A stretch of DNA of 64,000 bases from Streptomyces sp. NBC_00569 (GTDB lineage: Bacteria; Actinomycetota; Actinomycetes; Streptomycetales; Streptomycetaceae). The notes beneath the pieces were generated by a model. The model did no database searches, was not told where the DNA came from, and saw only the letters and a list, made by a program, of their open reading frames with translations. Position 1 is the stretch's first letter; each line of letters starts with the position of its first letter. Of this stretch, positions 9,654 to 17,876 are shown in pieces. The position numbers and the translations under genes were made by a program. The DNA is taken from assembly GCF_036345255.1 (NCBI RefSeq), contig NZ_CP107783.1:3038001-3102000 (forward strand), written 5' to 3'.

Positions 9654-10394
9654 TCAGCCCCTTCCGCTCAGTACGTCTGCTCCCGGCAGCCCGAAGGCCC
9701 CGAGACTCCCGCCCCGCGCGGCCGCGGCCAGTCGCTCCTTCTGGGCGAGGTGGGCCATGTAGAGGTCGGCGCCGCGGTGCCCGGCGGGCAGGTCGCTGAC
9801 GGTGAGGATCTTCATGCCGATACCGAGGGAGGCCCGGATCGGGTTGAGATTCACGTCGAACGCCGACTCGTTGACGGACAGTTCGGTGAGCCGGACGGGC
9901 ATGACCCGCTTGCTGCCCCACGTGAACAGCGTCAACGGCATCTCGATCGGGCTGATCTCGATGGTCCCGCTCTGCGCGAGCCGGCTCGCGGCGCGGAGCT
10001 GAGCGGTGGTGGGCTGCACCAGCATTTCCAGCGTGGCGAGCTGCGGATGAATCCCGTCGGGAGCAGCGATCTCCAACTGGTCGGTGGCATCTATCTCGGC
10101 GGTGAACTTCCAGGTCTCCTGGGCCGGCCCTTTGAGACGCAGCGCCTCGTTCCTGTCTCCCCCACCGCTGCCTCCACCGCCACCGTCCCCGCTGTCGCCG
10201 GCGGTCTGGGGGGCGATGCTGCGCTCCAGGGTGTCGGGGTTGAACTGGAGGACGATGATGCGCTGGGGGGTGCCGGTGTCGGGGTTGACCACGACTATTC
10301 CGGAGCGGATGGGTTTGGGGATGTCTGCGTAGCGGGTCACCCGATGAGCCTCCTGCTTCAGGAATTCGCCAGTTTTGGACGTGGGGAACGACAT
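9654..10394 (-). CDS. CIS tube initiator, CIS_tube domain (Afp7 N-terminal half)
   Basis: 246 residues. Residues about 30-60 contain IRSGIVVVNPDTGTPQRIIV then FNPDTLERSIAPQ, the hallmark of the CIS_tube (Afp7/Pvc7) N-terminal domain. A Gly/Ser/Asp linker (residues about 65-82) precedes a beta-rich core (FTAEIDATDQLEI, then MPLTLFTWGSKRVMPVRLTE) that should mimic a tube subunit at the tube-hub interface. The LysM half lies in the next gene, 11 bases downstream. The start codon is three bases after the stop of the HEAT-repeat gene, so all three are probably cotranslated. Confidence 0.85.
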   Translation of the reverse strand: MSFPTSKTGEFLKQEAHRVTRYADIPKPIRSGIVVVNPDTGTPQRIIVLQFNPDTLERSIAPQTAGDSGDGGGGGSGGGDRNEALRLKGPAQETWKFTAEIDATDQLEIAAPDGIHPQLATLEMLVQPTTAQLRAASRLAQSGTIEISPIEMPLTLFTWGSKRVMPVRLTELSVNESAFDVNLNPIRASLGIGMKILTVSDLPAGHRGADLYMAHLAQKERLAAAARGGSLGAFGLPGADVLSGRG

Positions 10395-10397
10395 CGC

Positions 10398-11021
10398 CTA
10401 CATTCCGGCGGCCTCGTACGCCCGCAGGACCATGGAGGCCCGGGCGCGCACCTGCTCCTCGGGATCGTGGGCCTTGATCTCCTCGAGCATCGGCTTGAAT
10501 TCCGGCCATTCGATGTAGGCGAGCGACGAGATGGCGATGTCCCGAACCCGGTATTCGTCGTTTTCACGGGCGGCCTTCGCGAAGGCGTCGAAAAACTCCT
10601 CGTCGAACTCGCGCGGCGCACCAAAACCGGCACGCACAAGCGACTGGGCCAGGCGCCGCGGATCCTCGTCCTCCTGGATCGCTGCCAGCAATTCGACGAG
10701 GCTCTCGATTTCGTCCTCGAGGTCGACATCCATTTGCCGGACGACCCGCTCGGCGAGCTCCGGATCCTTGCCGACGCCGACGAGGCAGCAGTCGTTGGAG
10801 ATGTGACTTTCCAGATAGCCGAGCACCACTTGTTCCGTAACCCCCCAATTCACCTCGCGCCCAGTGCCCCGGTCGAAGTCCCGGTCAGCTTCGTACACGA
10901 CGGGCCAGCCGTAGGACTGCGCCAACTCGTTGATTTCGTCGGCCATCGGGGAGTGCCGCAGCACTCGCCGTCGTGTCCGGTAGACCATGCCCTGTCCCTT
11001 GCTTCGTTCCGCAGCAGTCAT
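10398..11021 (-). CDS. HEAT-repeat protein, candidate immunity protein for the DUF4157 effector
   Basis: Up to 207 residues, strongly acidic after the first 25. Helical pairs such as YRVRDIAISSLAYIEWPEFK then PEEQVRARASMVLRAYEA are typical of HEAT/ARM repeats. The start is uncertain: ATG at 11021 lies four bases after the stop of the giant upstream gene, ATG at 10988 has a better-spaced AAGGGAC site, and MADEINELAQS begins at 10946. The gene is inserted between the probable cargo gene and the structural genes and has no counterpart among standard particle subunits. Small acidic HEAT proteins immediately after polymorphic toxins are often immunity proteins, so that is my inference; a CIS chaperone or adaptor is the alternative. 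The DNA of this gene and of the preceding 3' end looks richer in A/T than the rest of the cluster. Confidence 0.75.
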   Translation of the reverse strand: MTAAERSKGQGMVYRTRRRVLRHSPMADEINELAQSYGWPVVYEADRDFDRGTGREVNWGVTEQVVLGYLESHISNDCCLVGVGKDPELAERVVRQMDVDLEDEIESLVELLAAIQEDEDPRRLAQSLVRAGFGAPREFDEEFFDAFAKAARENDEYRVRDIAISSLAYIEWPEFKPMLEEIKAHDPEEQVRARASMVLRAYEAAGM

Positions 11022-11025
11022 GTCC

Positions 11026-14000
11026 TCAACGCCCGTAAAGGGCTTCCATCTTCGCCCGGATCTCGCTCTTGATCCTCTCCAGCACTGCCTGCTTCGACGA
11101 GGGATCGTCGACCACGACGTTGAGTTGGCTGATCCACGCCCGAATGATGGCCACTTCGCGCTCGGCGATCGATTCCGCCATGGCGATACTCTTCGGCGAC
11201 CTCAATCCCCTACCGAAGAGCTGGGACTGCAGCCTGTCCGCCTCGGCGACCGCCCCTTCCTGGACGGTGACCAACTTCGGCCTCCCGTTCGGTTTGACGA
11301 CGGGATTTCCGTGCGCATCCAGGGCCTGCTCCTGCTTCCAGGCCTTTGCCATGGGCATCATATCTACGGCGGTGTTCCAGTCCATCTTCCCCTGTGTCGC
11401 CAGATCCACCGCCATGGCCTGGGTCACCATCGCGGCGGGATTCCTCGAACCCTCCGCAAGAATCACCCAGGTTCCCACGCCCCGGATGAAATCGTCGTCC
11501 AGGCCGGAACCCGTGGCGTGCGTCGTATTCCGCATGAACTCCCGTAGACCTGTATTGATGTTGCCGAAGCGGCCCGGGTTCTTCTTGAGTTTCTCCATCC
11601 ACGTCTTCAGCTGGGCATAGCTCGGATCCGCCATCTTGCCGGTGAAGGGGTCGCGGACCGTGATGAGGAAGTTCCTCGGGTTCCCGCCCTTCTTGAGCCT
11701 GCGCTCCACCCGGGTGGTGGGCGTCTGGGGCGGGTTGCCGATGAAGTTCAGGTTGTCGGTGTCGCCCTGCTTGCGCCGCTTTCGGAGATCGATGCCCGTC
11801 TGCGGATCGGCCGCGGTGTCGAGGTGTTCGGCCAGGGCCCCGGCCGAGGCCCCCTGCACGTCGCGCTCCACGTCGAAGCTGGTTCCGCCGTGGTGCGTGA
11901 CCTGACCGAAGGAGACGGGCGGGGCTGCCCCGGGCCCGGCGTTGCGTTCCCGGTCCGTGCCCGTCCGCAGCTCGGCGCCAAGTACCCGGATGTACTTGAG
12001 GAGCTCGTCGCGGTCGACCTCGGCACAGCCGCTGAGGATCTCGACGTCCGGGTTGAGCCTGCCCCTGATGTTGAACAGGGCCGAGCCGATGATGTCGAGA
12101 CCGGTGAGCCGGTACCAGCGCTGCAGCGCGGCCAGAGCCAGCCGCAGAACACGCCGGTCGGTGCCCTTGTCCAGCTGTCGCTTAAGCAGCGGCCGTATCC
12201 GCGCGGCGATCTTCTGGAGCCGCGCCTCCTTTGACTCCTTCGACTTCTCGTCCTTCTTCCGCTGATCCTGCTTCTGCCTCTTCTGCTCCTGCTGCCGCCG
12301 TTTGTGGTCCCGCAGCTGGTCCTTCTTCTTCTTGAAGAAGTTCCGCAGCTTGGACGCGCCGTTCTTGAGTGCCTTGCCGAGCTTCGACTTCTTCAGCTTC
12401 CGACCGAGGGTCTTCGCCGCGTTGCCGACCTTCTTCAGGGCAGCCTTGACTGCGCCCTTGGCCTTCGAGAGGGCCTTACCCACCGGGGACTTGGGCTTCT
12501 TGGGCTTGGTCGGCTTGGGGCCCTCGATCTCCTTCTGCTTCTTCTTCGGAGCGGACTCGGGCGTCTTGTCCTTGGCGGGACCCTGCTCCTTCTCGGGCTC
12601 CCTCTCCTTCGGCTTCGTCTCCGCCCCGTCCGGCTTCTTCGCCGGCCCCTTGGGCGTCGCGTGGTCCTTCGGCTTCACAGGCGACTTCAGGTCAGGTGAA
12701 GGCTCGCCCTTCGGCTTCCGGAAGCCGGCTGGCCCGGCGAGCTTCTGTCGGGCGTTGCGCATCGCCCCCCGAGCCGAATTGACCGCCGCCCCCGCCGCCT
12801 TCTTCGCCCCGCCCCCGACCTTCTTCAGGCCGTCCATGATCTTCTGGGCCATGCCCTTGAGCCGCTTGCCGACGCCCTTTGTCGCCGAAGACAGCTTCTG
12901 GAGCAGGAAGTTGGTGATGAAGTCCAGCAGGGCCACGACACCCGCCGCCACCGCCTCCGCGAACAGGCACGCCGCCGGGCCCGCCTTCACCGCCTTCAGA
13001 TAGGCCCAGAACTTCGAGAACGCCGACAGGATCGAGCTGACCGTCGACCACGCCGCCATCAGTCCCTGGACGATCGTCAGGATCGCCCCGGCCGCCGGCA
13101 CGATCATCGAGACGACCTTCTCGATGACGAGCGACGCGATCATCATCGGCAGGGACGCGATGATCGCGTCCCACGCCATCTTGCCGATCTGTTTGATCGA
13201 GACGCAGCCCTTGACCAGGACGTCGATGACCGCCTTGCCGAGGCCGAGGATGCCCTCGACCTTGGTGTCGAACCAGCCCTTGACCGCCACCTTGATGGCG
13301 CCCCAGAGGTGGTCGGTGATACCGGTCCTGGCCGAGCTGCCCGCCTTCGAGATCCAGCCGCCCGGGTCGGGTGCGATGTCGGCGACCAGTGCCGCGAACT
13401 TGCCCAGCGCCTCGATCGCCGCCTGCGCGAACTTGATCGCGCCGACGATGATCGCCTGGTAGGCCTTGATGACCGCCTTGACGCCCGCTTCCAGGACGTC
13501 GAGCAGTTTGTTCAGGCCGGCCGCGAGTGCGTCCAGGAGGCTGTTGACCGCCTTCTTCAGGCTGTCCGCCAGCTGATTGACCTTCGCGATCGCCGCGTCC
13601 CGCAGGCCCTCGATCGCCTTGCGGAAACGGTCCCTGAGTGCCGGGAAGGCCGCGAGGAGCGTGTCGCCGAGCGCGATCAGGACGTCGGCGAGCGCGTTGA
13701 TCGCCTTGACCGCCAGGTCCCGTACGAAGTCGATGGCCTGGTTGGCCCACTCCTTGAACTGGTCGATGATCCCGTTGACGGCCTTGCGGGCGGCGTCGAA
13801 GACCGCGGTGACCGCCGCGAGCAGGCCCTTGAAGAAGTCGGCGACCTTGTCGGCGATCCAGCCGAACAGGCCTCCGGAGGGCTTCTTCTCCTCCTTCTTC
13901 TTCTTGGCCTCCTTCTCGGCGTTCTCGCGCTCCGTGTCGATCTGGCCGTTGTCCTTGTCCTTGCGCGCTCCGACCTCCTTGTCCTTGTCGTCGCGCGCCT

Positions 14001-17000
14001 TGACGATCTCCTTGTTCTTCTTGCCGTGCTCGTTGTCGGACTGCTTGTCGGCGTCCTCGACCTTCTTGTCCTGCTCGGTCCGCCAGTCCTCGCGCTGCTT
14101 CTGTGTCTCGCGCGCGACGCGGCCGCGTTCGGCGGTCTGCTGCTGGGTGTTGCGGTCGACCTCGCGGTCGACCTCGGTCTGCTTGTCCTGCTTGGCCTGC
14201 TGCTCGCTCTGCTGGTGTTCCTTCTCCTTGGTGCCGAGGTCACCCTGTGCCTTGCCCGCGGCACCGGTGATCTCGGTGCCCTTCTCCTGCTTGGCCACGG
14301 CGCCGACCCCGGCCTTCGGCGCGGGAGTGGCCTCCAGGGCGCCCCCCTTGCCGCCCCCCGAACCGCCGGACGCTTTGCCGGTGAGCTGTTCCCGGGGCGC
14401 GTTGGGGAAAATCTGGTCCTCGCCCATGGGCTTGGCCGCGTCGTCGCGGCCGGTCGTCTGCAGGTCGGCCTGCTTGTCCTTGAGCGCCTTGGCCTGGTCG
14501 TCGGTGCGGGTCGGGTCGCTGGCGCCCTCCAGGCGGATCTTGGGTGCCGGGCCGACCGTCTTGTTCTCGAGTTCGGGGTCGGTGGTCGGGACGGCGTCGG
14601 CCGCGGCCTCGACGTTCTTCGCCTCGGACTCGCTGAGCCCCTTGTCGGGCACGGCGGGGGCCGTCGGCGGCGGCACATCGGCGGTGGCCTCCTTGCCCCC
14701 GGCCTTGTCACCGCCCTTGGCCTTCTGCTTCTCGCCCTGGTCCTCCGGGCCGACCCTCTCCACCTTGCCGGTGACCTGGGCGGCCGCGGGGGCGGCCTGG
14801 GCCGGCGCCGAACGCGTCTGCGGTGCCCCCGAAGGACGTTCACGCGTCGGCGGGGCGGCGTCGAGCCGCTTCTGTTCCTCGCCGATCTTCTTGTCCGCGG
14901 CCCTGTCGACCCCGGGCATGGCGGCCGCCGCCTGGTCGGGCGCCAGCTTGCTGACGGTCTGCACGGCGGCCTTGGGGTCCTGCCCCGAGACGTCCGGCGG
15001 GTCCTGCTGCTTCTCCTCGGGTGCTGCCTCGCCGCCGCCCCCTCCACAACTGCCCTGCCCGCCCTCGTCCTTCTCCGGCGCGGGCGCGGGCGGCGCGCAG
15101 CCGCCGCCGTCCTTCTCCAGGGACGCCTCGGGCCTGGGCGCGGCCGTGTCGGAAGCGGTCTGGCCCGGCGCGTCGGTCTGCTCGGCCGCCGGGCTGACCG
15201 CCGCCTGAGCGACGGAGGGCGCGGCGCCCGGTCCGGCGGCGACGTTCGGCCCCGTCTTCTCGGCGGCACCGACCGGTCCACGCGGCGCCGCGCCGGGGCC
15301 GGTCTCCTTGGGCACCCGGCTCTTGGCCTGCGGCGCCTCGCGCTCGGACCGGGGCGGTTCGGCACCGCGCCGGGCAGCGGGCGAGGGGTCGCGGTCCTCG
15401 ACCGGGGTCCTGGGCGTCTGCGCACCGGCGGGCCGGGACACGGCCGCCGCCACCGGGCTCACCACGGTGGGGGCGGGACCCGCGGCCGACTGGGACTCCG
15501 CGGTCGTACGGTCCTGCTGGTCCCTCTTCTCCTCCTGCGCGTCCCTGGCATCCGGCTGCTCGTCGTCGCCGTCCGCCTCGATGCCGTCGTCCTCGGGTCC
15601 CTTGGTCTGCTCCTTCTCCTGCCGCTGCTCCGGGTCGGGCTTCTCGGCCTCGGGCTCGGGCCGGTCCTTGTCCTGGGTCGCGAGGTCGGGGCCGACCTCC
15701 TGGTCGAGCGGCTTGTCGGTCTCCTGAAGGTCCTTGGTGTTGCGGTCCTGGGCCTGCGCGGCGGGCCCGTTCTCGGGCTGCGGGGCCTCACCCTCGACGG
15801 GCCCGTCGTCCTGGCCGGGGGCCTTGGCCTCGGGGCCGGCACTGTCCTCGTCCGCCTCCTGGTCCCGCTTCTCCCGCTCCTGCTCGGTCTTCTCCGCCTT
15901 TGTCGGCGGCGGGGTGGGGAAGGAGGGCGGCGACGGTGCGGCGGCGCCCGGCCCGAGCTGGTCCGCGGTCGGTACGGCGGACAGGTCAAGGTCGGCGTCC
16001 GGCAGGTAGTCCTCGGGCTTGATCGCGGGCTCGTCCTGCGCGCCCGGCGCCCGGTCGCCGTCGTCCTCGCCGCCCGCGACCTCCTGGTCGGCGCCCGCTT
16101 CGAGGCCGAGCGGCCGCTCCTCTTCCCGAGCCTCGGCCTCGGCGCCGCCGTCCTCGTCCTGCTCGTTCAGGCCGTGTTCGGACAGCGCGGAGTCGGCCTG
16201 CTCGGCCCGCTCGTCCACCTTCTCCGGGCGTACGGGTCCGGGCTGGGCCTTCTGCTTCGGGTCCGGCTGCTCGTTCTTCGACCCGGCGCCCGGCTGGGTC
16301 TGGTCGTCCTGCCGCTTGCGCTTGTCGGCGCCCGGCGCGCTCGCCTGCTGCGGGTCGGCCTCCTCGCGCTCGCGCTGTTCCTTGCGCTCCTCCTTGGCCT
16401 GTTCGGTGCCCTCCTGCCCGCCCTGGGCGCGCTCGTCGGAGGCCTGGTCGGTGCGCTCGCGGTCGCCGGCCGCCTGCTCCTCCCCCTGCTGCTCCTCCTC
16501 CTTGGCCTGCTGCCGGGAGGCGTTGCGCTCGTCCTCCTGCTCCGTGCGCCGGTCGGAGTCCTGCTCCTCGGCGGCGGCGTCCGAGCGGGCCCGGCTGCGG
16601 TCGCTGCCGCTCTTCTGGTCGCGGGCCTCGGCGTCCCGCTGCTCCTCGCGGGAGTCGGCGGCACGCTTGTCGCCCGCACTGCGCTCGGACTCCTGCTTCT
16701 TCTGCCACTGGACGCGCTCGACGCCGAGTTCCTCGAAGAGGTCGAGCTCGGGCAACGGCACCTCGCCGGGCTGGAGTTCGACCGGTCCGGGGCGGGCCTC
16801 GTCGGCGATCTCCAGGAGCCGGTCGTACTCCGGTGTCAGCAGCCGGCTCTCCAGGCGTTCGACAACCGCGTCCTCCAACTCCTGTGACATCCGCGCCAGT
16901 TGGAGCCGCACTCGGCCGGACGCGTCGGTCGGGTCGCCGCGCAGGGAACGCAGTACGTTGCCCGCGAGGCGGTCCACGAGGGTGGCCGGGTCGACGGCCT

Positions 17001-17547
17001 CGGCGCGCATCCGGTCGGCGTCGACGGTGGCGTAGCGCAGCCAGCCGGGAGTGGCCTGCCCCTCCTCGACCTGCGGGGCGGACTCCTCCTGAACGACCGC
17101 CTGAGCAGCTGCTTCCGCCTCCCGCTCGATGGCCTGCTGCGGCAGGCTCACGGCGCCGAGCTCGCGGCCGGCCCGCAGCGCGCCGAGGCCGTGCGGGTTC
17201 TGCACCGTGTGCTGCAGCTCGTGGGTGAGCAGCCGGCGGCCCTCGTCGGTGCCGGGCCGGAAGGCGCCCTCGCGGAAGAAGACGTCCTGGCCGACCGCGA
17301 CCGCGTCCGCGCCGAGCAGCTCGGTCAGCTGCCCGGCGTCCCGGCCGGTGTGCAGCCGTACCCGACCGAGATCGTGTCCGAGCTGCTCCTCCAACTCACG
17401 TCGCAGGCCCGGGTCGAGGGGCTGTCCGGCGCCGCTGACGATGTTCTTCGGCTCGGGCGCACGGGACGTGGCGGCCCGCTCCTTGCGCTTGCGGCGCCGC
17501 TGCTCGGCGGTCTGCTCCGCACGGGCGTCCTGGGTCCGGGAGCTCAC
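11026..17547 (-). CDS. Giant DUF4157 (eCIS core domain) protein, probable CIS cargo/toxin
   Basis: 2,173 residues, GTG start at 17547 with a GGGAGGTG site. Residues about 42-120 are the eCIS core domain DUF4157: LGHDLGRVRLHTG, then LLTHELQHTVQNPHG with a zincin-like HELQH at 109-113. Residues about 290-1,215 are low complexity, rich in Glu, Gln, Lys, Asp, Ala and Pro, with charged coiled-coil stretches. Residues about 1,222-1,570 are a chain of amphipathic and hydrophobic helices (SLPMMIASLVIEKVVSMIVP, then GLMAAWSTVSSILSAFSKFW), possibly for membrane insertion. A Lys/Pro-rich linker follows. The last 400 residues (from about 1,774) form a compact, unrecognised domain with HHGGTSFDVERD and NLNFIGNPPQTPTTRVERRL, a likely toxin tip. 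DUF4157 marks proteins loaded into eCIS tubes. Its stop is four bases from the HEAT gene and its start overlaps the 110-aa gene. Confidence 0.88.
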   Translation of the reverse strand: MSSRTQDARAEQTAEQRRRKRKERAATSRAPEPKNIVSGAGQPLDPGLRRELEEQLGHDLGRVRLHTGRDAGQLTELLGADAVAVGQDVFFREGAFRPGTDEGRRLLTHELQHTVQNPHGLGALRAGRELGAVSLPQQAIEREAEAAAQAVVQEESAPQVEEGQATPGWLRYATVDADRMRAEAVDPATLVDRLAGNVLRSLRGDPTDASGRVRLQLARMSQELEDAVVERLESRLLTPEYDRLLEIADEARPGPVELQPGEVPLPELDLFEELGVERVQWQKKQESERSAGDKRAADSREEQRDAEARDQKSGSDRSRARSDAAAEEQDSDRRTEQEDERNASRQQAKEEEQQGEEQAAGDRERTDQASDERAQGGQEGTEQAKEERKEQREREEADPQQASAPGADKRKRQDDQTQPGAGSKNEQPDPKQKAQPGPVRPEKVDERAEQADSALSEHGLNEQDEDGGAEAEAREEERPLGLEAGADQEVAGGEDDGDRAPGAQDEPAIKPEDYLPDADLDLSAVPTADQLGPGAAAPSPPSFPTPPPTKAEKTEQEREKRDQEADEDSAGPEAKAPGQDDGPVEGEAPQPENGPAAQAQDRNTKDLQETDKPLDQEVGPDLATQDKDRPEPEAEKPDPEQRQEKEQTKGPEDDGIEADGDDEQPDARDAQEEKRDQQDRTTAESQSAAGPAPTVVSPVAAAVSRPAGAQTPRTPVEDRDPSPAARRGAEPPRSEREAPQAKSRVPKETGPGAAPRGPVGAAEKTGPNVAAGPGAAPSVAQAAVSPAAEQTDAPGQTASDTAAPRPEASLEKDGGGCAPPAPAPEKDEGGQGSCGGGGGEAAPEEKQQDPPDVSGQDPKAAVQTVSKLAPDQAAAAMPGVDRAADKKIGEEQKRLDAAPPTRERPSGAPQTRSAPAQAAPAAAQVTGKVERVGPEDQGEKQKAKGGDKAGGKEATADVPPPTAPAVPDKGLSESEAKNVEAAADAVPTTDPELENKTVGPAPKIRLEGASDPTRTDDQAKALKDKQADLQTTGRDDAAKPMGEDQIFPNAPREQLTGKASGGSGGGKGGALEATPAPKAGVGAVAKQEKGTEITGAAGKAQGDLGTKEKEHQQSEQQAKQDKQTEVDREVDRNTQQQTAERGRVARETQKQREDWRTEQDKKVEDADKQSDNEHGKKNKEIVKARDDKDKEVGARKDKDNGQIDTERENAEKEAKKKKEEKKPSGGLFGWIADKVADFFKGLLAAVTAVFDAARKAVNGIIDQFKEWANQAIDFVRDLAVKAINALADVLIALGDTLLAAFPALRDRFRKAIEGLRDAAIAKVNQLADSLKKAVNSLLDALAAGLNKLLDVLEAGVKAVIKAYQAIIVGAIKFAQAAIEALGKFAALVADIAPDPGGWISKAGSSARTGITDHLWGAIKVAVKGWFDTKVEGILGLGKAVIDVLVKGCVSIKQIGKMAWDAIIASLPMMIASLVIEKVVSMIVPAAGAILTIVQGLMAAWSTVSSILSAFSKFWAYLKAVKAGPAACLFAEAVAAGVVALLDFITNFLLQKLSSATKGVGKRLKGMAQKIMDGLKKVGGGAKKAAGAAVNSARGAMRNARQKLAGPAGFRKPKGEPSPDLKSPVKPKDHATPKGPAKKPDGAETKPKEREPEKEQGPAKDKTPESAPKKKQKEIEGPKPTKPKKPKSPVGKALSKAKGAVKAALKKVGNAAKTLGRKLKKSKLGKALKNGASKLRNFFKKKKDQLRDHKRRQQEQKRQKQDQRKKDEKSKESKEARLQKIAARIRPLLKRQLDKGTDRRVLRLALAALQRWYRLTGLDIIGSALFNIRGRLNPDVEILSGCAEVDRDELLKYIRVLGAELRTGTDRERNAGPGAAPPVSFGQVTHHGGTSFDVERDVQGASAGALAEHLDTAADPQTGIDLRKRRKQGDTDNLNFIGNPPQTPTTRVERRLKKGGNPRNFLITVRDPFTGKMADPSYAQLKTWMEKLKKNPGRFGNINTGLREFMRNTTHATGSGLDDDFIRGVGTWVILAEGSRNPAAMVTQAMAVDLATQGKMDWNTAVDMMPMAKAWKQEQALDAHGNPVVKPNGRPKLVTVQEGAVAEADRLQSQLFGRGLRSPKSIAMAESIAEREVAIIRAWISQLNVVVDDPSSKQAVLERIKSEIRAKMEALYGR

Positions 17548-17876
17548 CGGCCCACCTCCCCGTGACCGCTCAGCCCTTCGTGCACGGCACGCGCCAGCTC
17601 CTGCCCGAGGCGTCGCGCGGACAGTCCGGCGGGCAGGGGCGGCAGCCCGGACAGCGCGTCGACCGCGAGGGAACCGTCCGCCGCCAGGGGTACGCCGTGC
17701 AGCCGTACCAGCCGCGTCAGTTCACTCTCGAACGCGGCCGAGACGCGCTCCGGATCCGCCCGGAAGCCGTCGAGTACCAGCTCCCCGATCTCCACACGGA
17801 TCGCCGAGGGCTCCCGGTCCCGCGCGTGGCTCCGCGATCGGCCCCGCGATTGATCGCGCGAGAAACTCACACCCAT
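17544..17876 (-). CDS. Small CIS-cluster protein of unknown function
   Basis: 110 residues from the ATG at 17876. The N-terminal 20 residues are Arg/Ser-rich (SRDQSRGRSRSHARDREPSA). The rest has a conserved-looking core, IRVEIGELVLDGFRADPER, then a leucine-rich helical C-terminus (GLSARRLGQELARAVHEGL). It starts ten bases inside the end of the AAA+ gene and its stop overlaps the GTG of the giant DUF4157 gene (GTGA), so it is translationally tied to both. I do not recognise a family. Position between loader ATPase and cargo suggests an adaptor or cargo chaperone, but this is inference only. Confidence 0.75.
   Translation of the reverse strand: MGVSFSRDQSRGRSRSHARDREPSAIRVEIGELVLDGFRADPERVSAAFESELTRLVRLHGVPLAADGSLAVDALSGLPPLPAGLSARRLGQELARAVHEGLSGHGEVGR

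Noticed and set aside
8229..11072. Long plus-strand open frame of over 900 codons
   Set aside because: It crosses several well-supported minus-strand genes (gpD, LysM, CIS_tube, HEAT) and shows no family.
12240..16700. CRISPR-like or tandem-repeat array
   Set aside because: The repetition is codon-level low complexity of Lys, Glu, Gln and Ala runs in a coding frame; there are no regular spacers.
13309..16887. A 1,192-codon open frame on the plus strand
   Set aside because: It is the mirror of the low-complexity part of the DUF4157 gene; its Leu/Val/Arg/Gly-rich content is what high-GC antisense frames give, and no domain is visible.
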